Part shown: in pieces, positions 7,732 to 10,000 of the stretch
Numbering within the stretch: the first letter of the stretch is position 1
Layout of the letters: every line of letters begins with the position of its first letter
NCBI GenBank assembly: GCA_012295275.1
Contig: CM022675.1
Span: 11,747,016 to 11,757,015, forward strand
Direction of reading: 5' to 3'
From: Chrysomallon squamiferum
Lineage: Eukaryota > Mollusca > Gastropoda > Neomphalida > Peltospiridae
DNA: 10,000 bases
Made by a program: the position numbers and the translations under genes
The notes under the pieces: generated by a model
What the model was told of the DNA's origin: nothing
Databases searched by the model: none
The model's input: the letters and a program-made list of their open reading frames with translations, nothing else

Positions 7732-7792
7732 CTGATAAATAATGTAAAATAGAAAATTTTCTTCAGCAGAATCGTAGTAACGAACCATACAG

Positions 7793-7943
<151 letters not shown>

Positions 7944-8107
7944 CATATTTATTTATATATATCTTGGCTGGCTCTTTCTCCATCAATAAATCTTACATAC
8001 GTTGATACGTGGCTATATACCCTTTATATATACAAACATACGCTGAAGTAAAATCGCTTCTATTCTGGACAATAGCGTTCAGAAAAATGCTTTCAGATGG
8101 TTTGTTC

Positions 8108-8146
<39 letters not shown>

Positions 8147-8509
8147 TGTTTTTGTTGGCAAGGAGTGTTATATAATTACTATATGACACGTCTCTGACAA
8201 TTTGCCTCACCTACAATTGTGTTTAAGTGTGTTTGTACTACACAAGGAAATCAAAACAAGATACCCAGAATGTTTCGATTTTCTTATTCAGAATAAATAA
8301 ATAAAAATAAATAAATATTTCTGTAAAATAATAAACGTACATTTGTCATGATAAACGTCTCTATTACTTCAGTCTTCTGATTTTATAAGAAAAATTTCAG
8401 AAAACTTATTATCCGAGAATTGTCTTTATTTTCCGTTTAAAATATTTATTAACGTACATAGGATTACCGAGCAAGAAAGACAGAGATAAGATAAATCGTA
8501 TATTTTTTG
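7944..8509. other. Intronic non-coding DNA, unit B
   Basis: The first 165 bases differ at several sites from unit A. A GT microsatellite at 8111-8145 is expanded compared with the short tract at 2767-2784. From 8146 to 8508 the sequence equals 2786-3148. No gene is visible. Confidence 0.6.
8111..8145. repeat. (TG)n microsatellite expanded in unit B
   Basis: About 17 TG units. The matching place in unit A has only five consecutive units and a TATA interruption (2767-2784). Confidence 0.93.
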
Positions 8510-8548
8510 AATAATAATAATAATAACAACAATAATAATAACAACAAC

Positions 8549-8584
<36 letters not shown>
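8510..8584. repeat. (AAT)5(AAC)2(AAT)3(AAC)3(AAT)12 array, unit B
   Basis: Counted by hand. It is the counterpart of the long pure AAC core in unit A, here interrupted and shorter. The poly-Asn and poly-Leu open frames across it are spurious. Confidence 0.96.
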
Positions 8585-8795
8585 CGCCACTGCCACCTGG
8601 TTTTAAAACTGTTATTTGTAATACATGGACAAAATAATGAACAATTAAGTGTGTCGTTGAAAATAACCTTCACAGACTTTGCTTTACGAACACGTAACTC
8701 GCTCGCTCGCTTACTAACGTCGCTAGGAAAACGAGAAAACTGACGTTTTATTTTGTGTTAACTATAATAATAATAATTAATTATACGTTACTTAC

Positions 8796-8817
8796 CTAAA
8801 TGAGAGGAGTGTTTCAT
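8796..8817 (-). CDS. Candidate first coding exon of copy B
   Basis: On the minus strand, ATG at 8817-8815 opens seven codons (MKHSSHL) plus one base before the donor AG|GTAAGTAA at 8796/8795. Joined to the main exon at 7731 the frame continues as G-S-K-P-V and then into the conserved body, adding 11 residues ahead of the codon aligned with copy A's Met1. The added residues are polar and do not look like a signal peptide. In unit A the ATG is AGG and a 4-base insertion precedes the splice site, so this start is specific to copy B. Confidence 0.5.
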
Positions 8818-8846
8818 GTCTTAGAAGTTAATAAAAACAACTGTAA

Positions 8847-8891
8847 TTATGGCGACGACACAAAATAAGGGAAATCCCTGGAACGTACCAT
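8847..8891 (-). other. Candidate upstream open reading frame, unit B
   Basis: ATG at 8891 to TAA at 8847 gives a 14-residue frame, MVRSRDFPYFVSSP, ending 29 bases before the ATG of the candidate first coding exon. It is the counterpart of 3530-3574. It would matter only if transcription starts upstream of 8891, which is unknown. Confidence 0.25.
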
Positions 8892-9166
8892 TTGCTTGAA
8901 AAAGTGGGGCTAACTCAAATCTTCACAGTCACAGTTTTTTTTATGCAGATAAAAATATAAACGCGACAAAACGACAACGAGGCTAAAAGTAGTAATAAAA
9001 TAAGTGGGAGGGGTATATGTGACCCCTGCTACCTCTGTTTGTTAAAAATAGGAGGTCGAGTTAGCCTGTGTCTACTTTTGATTATTTACAATGGCTTCGC
9101 CTTGGTTTCGATTTCCGTGAGCTTTTATTTATTCAAGAATTAAAAAGGCACTTTTTATTATCATTG

Positions 9167-9168
<2 letters not shown>

Positions 9169-9210
<42 letters not shown>

Positions 9211-9262
9211 TTTATCATTATTATTTTATTTTTTTATTATTATTATTTTTTATTTTTTGGTG
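9169..9262. repeat. (ATT)n and T-rich tract, unit B
   Basis: ATT repeats at 9169-9211 are followed by imperfect ATT and T-rich sequence. Unlike unit A there is no AAT-oriented half, so no long hairpin can form. Confidence 0.93.
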
Positions 9263-9367
9263 GGGGTCTGACTAAGTTATTTATTATACTGTACATTACA
9301 GTGTGTTTTGGTCCTTCTGACTTTTGTAGCTTTTATTTATTTAAGTTGTAAACTTCTATGATATGTA

Positions 9368-9370
9368 AGT

Positions 9371-9408
<38 letters not shown>
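9368..9408. repeat. (GT)n microsatellite, unit B
   Basis: A GT run with one GTAT interruption near its start, counterpart of 4061-4102. Confidence 0.93.
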
Positions 9409-9650
9409 ATGCAGGTATGTTTCTGTAGATATATATGTTGTGCTTGTGCATGTTTGTATGTATTTAAAAAATACTTGCCGATTAATTTTTATTTTTAATT
9501 TTTTATTTTTTTTCTGGAACTTAGTGCAAAAATATTTGAAGAGATCAATGCTTCCCATCATAATATTCACAAAAAATCTAAAAAAAATGTAACATATTTT
9601 AATACGTGTGGATCGAATTACATTCACCTTTTCTGAAGTGTGAGAAATAT

Positions 9651-9664
9651 AAGTTACCTCCCTT
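9651..9664 (-). repeat. AAGGGAGGTAACTT motif, unit B
   Basis: Same motif as at 4337-4350, here followed on the plus strand by GATTAGGCGCTCGT, which is missing in unit A. That could be the untruncated form of a dispersed repeat end. Confidence 0.4.
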
Positions 9665-9716
9665 GATTAGGCGCTCGTAATAAATTATTTATAGGAAATA
9701 AAAATAACTAAAAAAT

Positions 9717-9741
9717 AAAAAAAAAAAAAAAAAAAAAAAAA
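9717..9741. repeat. Poly-A tract
   Basis: A nearly pure A run at the site that is AAAT-rich in unit A (4372-4416). It could be microsatellite change or an old retroposon tail; nothing beside it supports the latter. Confidence 0.9.
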
Positions 9742-9841
9742 TAAAGAAGGATATTAATAAGTAAATAAAAAAATACAAAATTTTTGAACTAAAAATAACT
9801 AAAATCTGTATTTCTGTGTTGTTATTTGGCATTTGTTTCAG

Positions 9842-9981
9842 GTTGTAGGTAATATTTAGTAGTGTTACTGTGCGTAGTTGATCAGCTTCCAAGGATTCAG
9901 TCTTTGTTGGAACAGAATACTTCGTTGACACATCGAGTGCTTTTTCTCTGACCCTCTGCTTTGTGAAACTGTGGACCTGAG
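9842..9981 (+). other. Candidate non-coding exon between strong splice signals
   Basis: On the plus strand an acceptor-like GCATTTGTTTCAG ends at 9841, and the donor-like GAG|GTAAGTG begins its intron at 9982. The 140 bases between have a stop early in all three frames, so it would be a UTR or non-coding RNA exon. The acceptor has a counterpart in unit A (ending 4507). The donor lies beyond the end of the duplicated unit and has none. It may be chance. Confidence 0.25.
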
Positions 9982-10000
9982 GTAAGTGTATGAATGTAGC

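Larger units (their letters stand above)
8585..9160. other. Weakly diverged stretch without further genes, unit B
   Basis: Apart from the candidate 5' exon (8796 upward) I see no gene. It matches 3267-3845 with a few percent substitutions and small indels. The small hairpin AGGGGT-N7-ACCCCT is kept. Confidence 0.5.
9409..9841. other. AT-rich right part of unit B
   Basis: No gene is supported. It contains the AAGTTACCTCCCTT motif (9651-9664), a 14-base stretch absent from unit A (9665-9678) and a poly-A tract (9717-9741). The minus-strand frames at 9337-9627 and 9689-9931 run through homopolymers and are not matched in unit A with the same ends. Confidence 0.5.

Noticed and set aside
9689-9931. 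80-codon minus-strand frame
   Set aside because: It ends in poly-Phe from the poly-A tract, and unit A breaks it with indels.

Overview
The window looks like non-coding-rich nuclear DNA of an animal, most likely a mollusc. It is very AT-rich, dense in CA/GT, CT/GA, AAT/AAC and TATC microsatellites, and has no bacterial operon or ribosome-binding-site organisation. The only convincing coding sequence carries splice signals. A motif that I recall (from memory, unverified) as common in molluscan genomes, AAGGGAGGTAACTT on the minus strand, occurs at equivalent places in both halves. The species cannot be named from this sequence.

Layout. The window is dominated by two direct copies of one long unit. 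Unit A covers 1 to about 4648 and its left end may lie outside the window. Unit B covers about 5397 to 9963. The period is about 5.3-5.4 kb, and the copies are separated by a spacer of about 750 bp (4649-5396). Inside the spacer, 4795-5099 is an older, inverted copy of the segment found at 1035-1285 (unit A) and about 6440-6690 (unit B). A few bases after the right end of unit B the sequence becomes new, and a perfect-looking splice donor lies there on the plus strand.

Genes. Each unit carries one minus-strand gene for a small protein of about 144-155 residues (1885-2319 and 7286-7731, plus a short upstream exon). I cannot give it a gene symbol. Its GHASLEL and YISFW motifs near the N-terminus and its YYYNS...YRALRAGGA segment resemble, from memory, papain-like proteins in which a His precedes the catalytic Cys. 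Here a Ser stands where that Cys would be. A donor (AG|GTAAGTAA) at 3477/3476 and 8796/8795, and an acceptor (TTTATCAG) at 2331 and 7732, are conserved in both units and define an intron of about 1.1 kb. The start differs between copies. Copy A has ATG in the large exon. Copy B has GTG there, but has an ATG in the upstream exon that splices exactly in frame.

Mosaic divergence. The DNA downstream of the stop codons is identical between copies for about 700 bp apart from one poly-A length. The coding exon differs at 32 of 435 positions, giving 23 amino-acid differences. A second near-identical block lies in the intron (2786-3148 versus 8146-8508). This points to gene conversion, diversifying selection, or both. 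Everything else I can see is microsatellite, low-complexity or unassigned AT-rich DNA. No rRNA, tRNA, CRISPR array or intact transposase gene was found.
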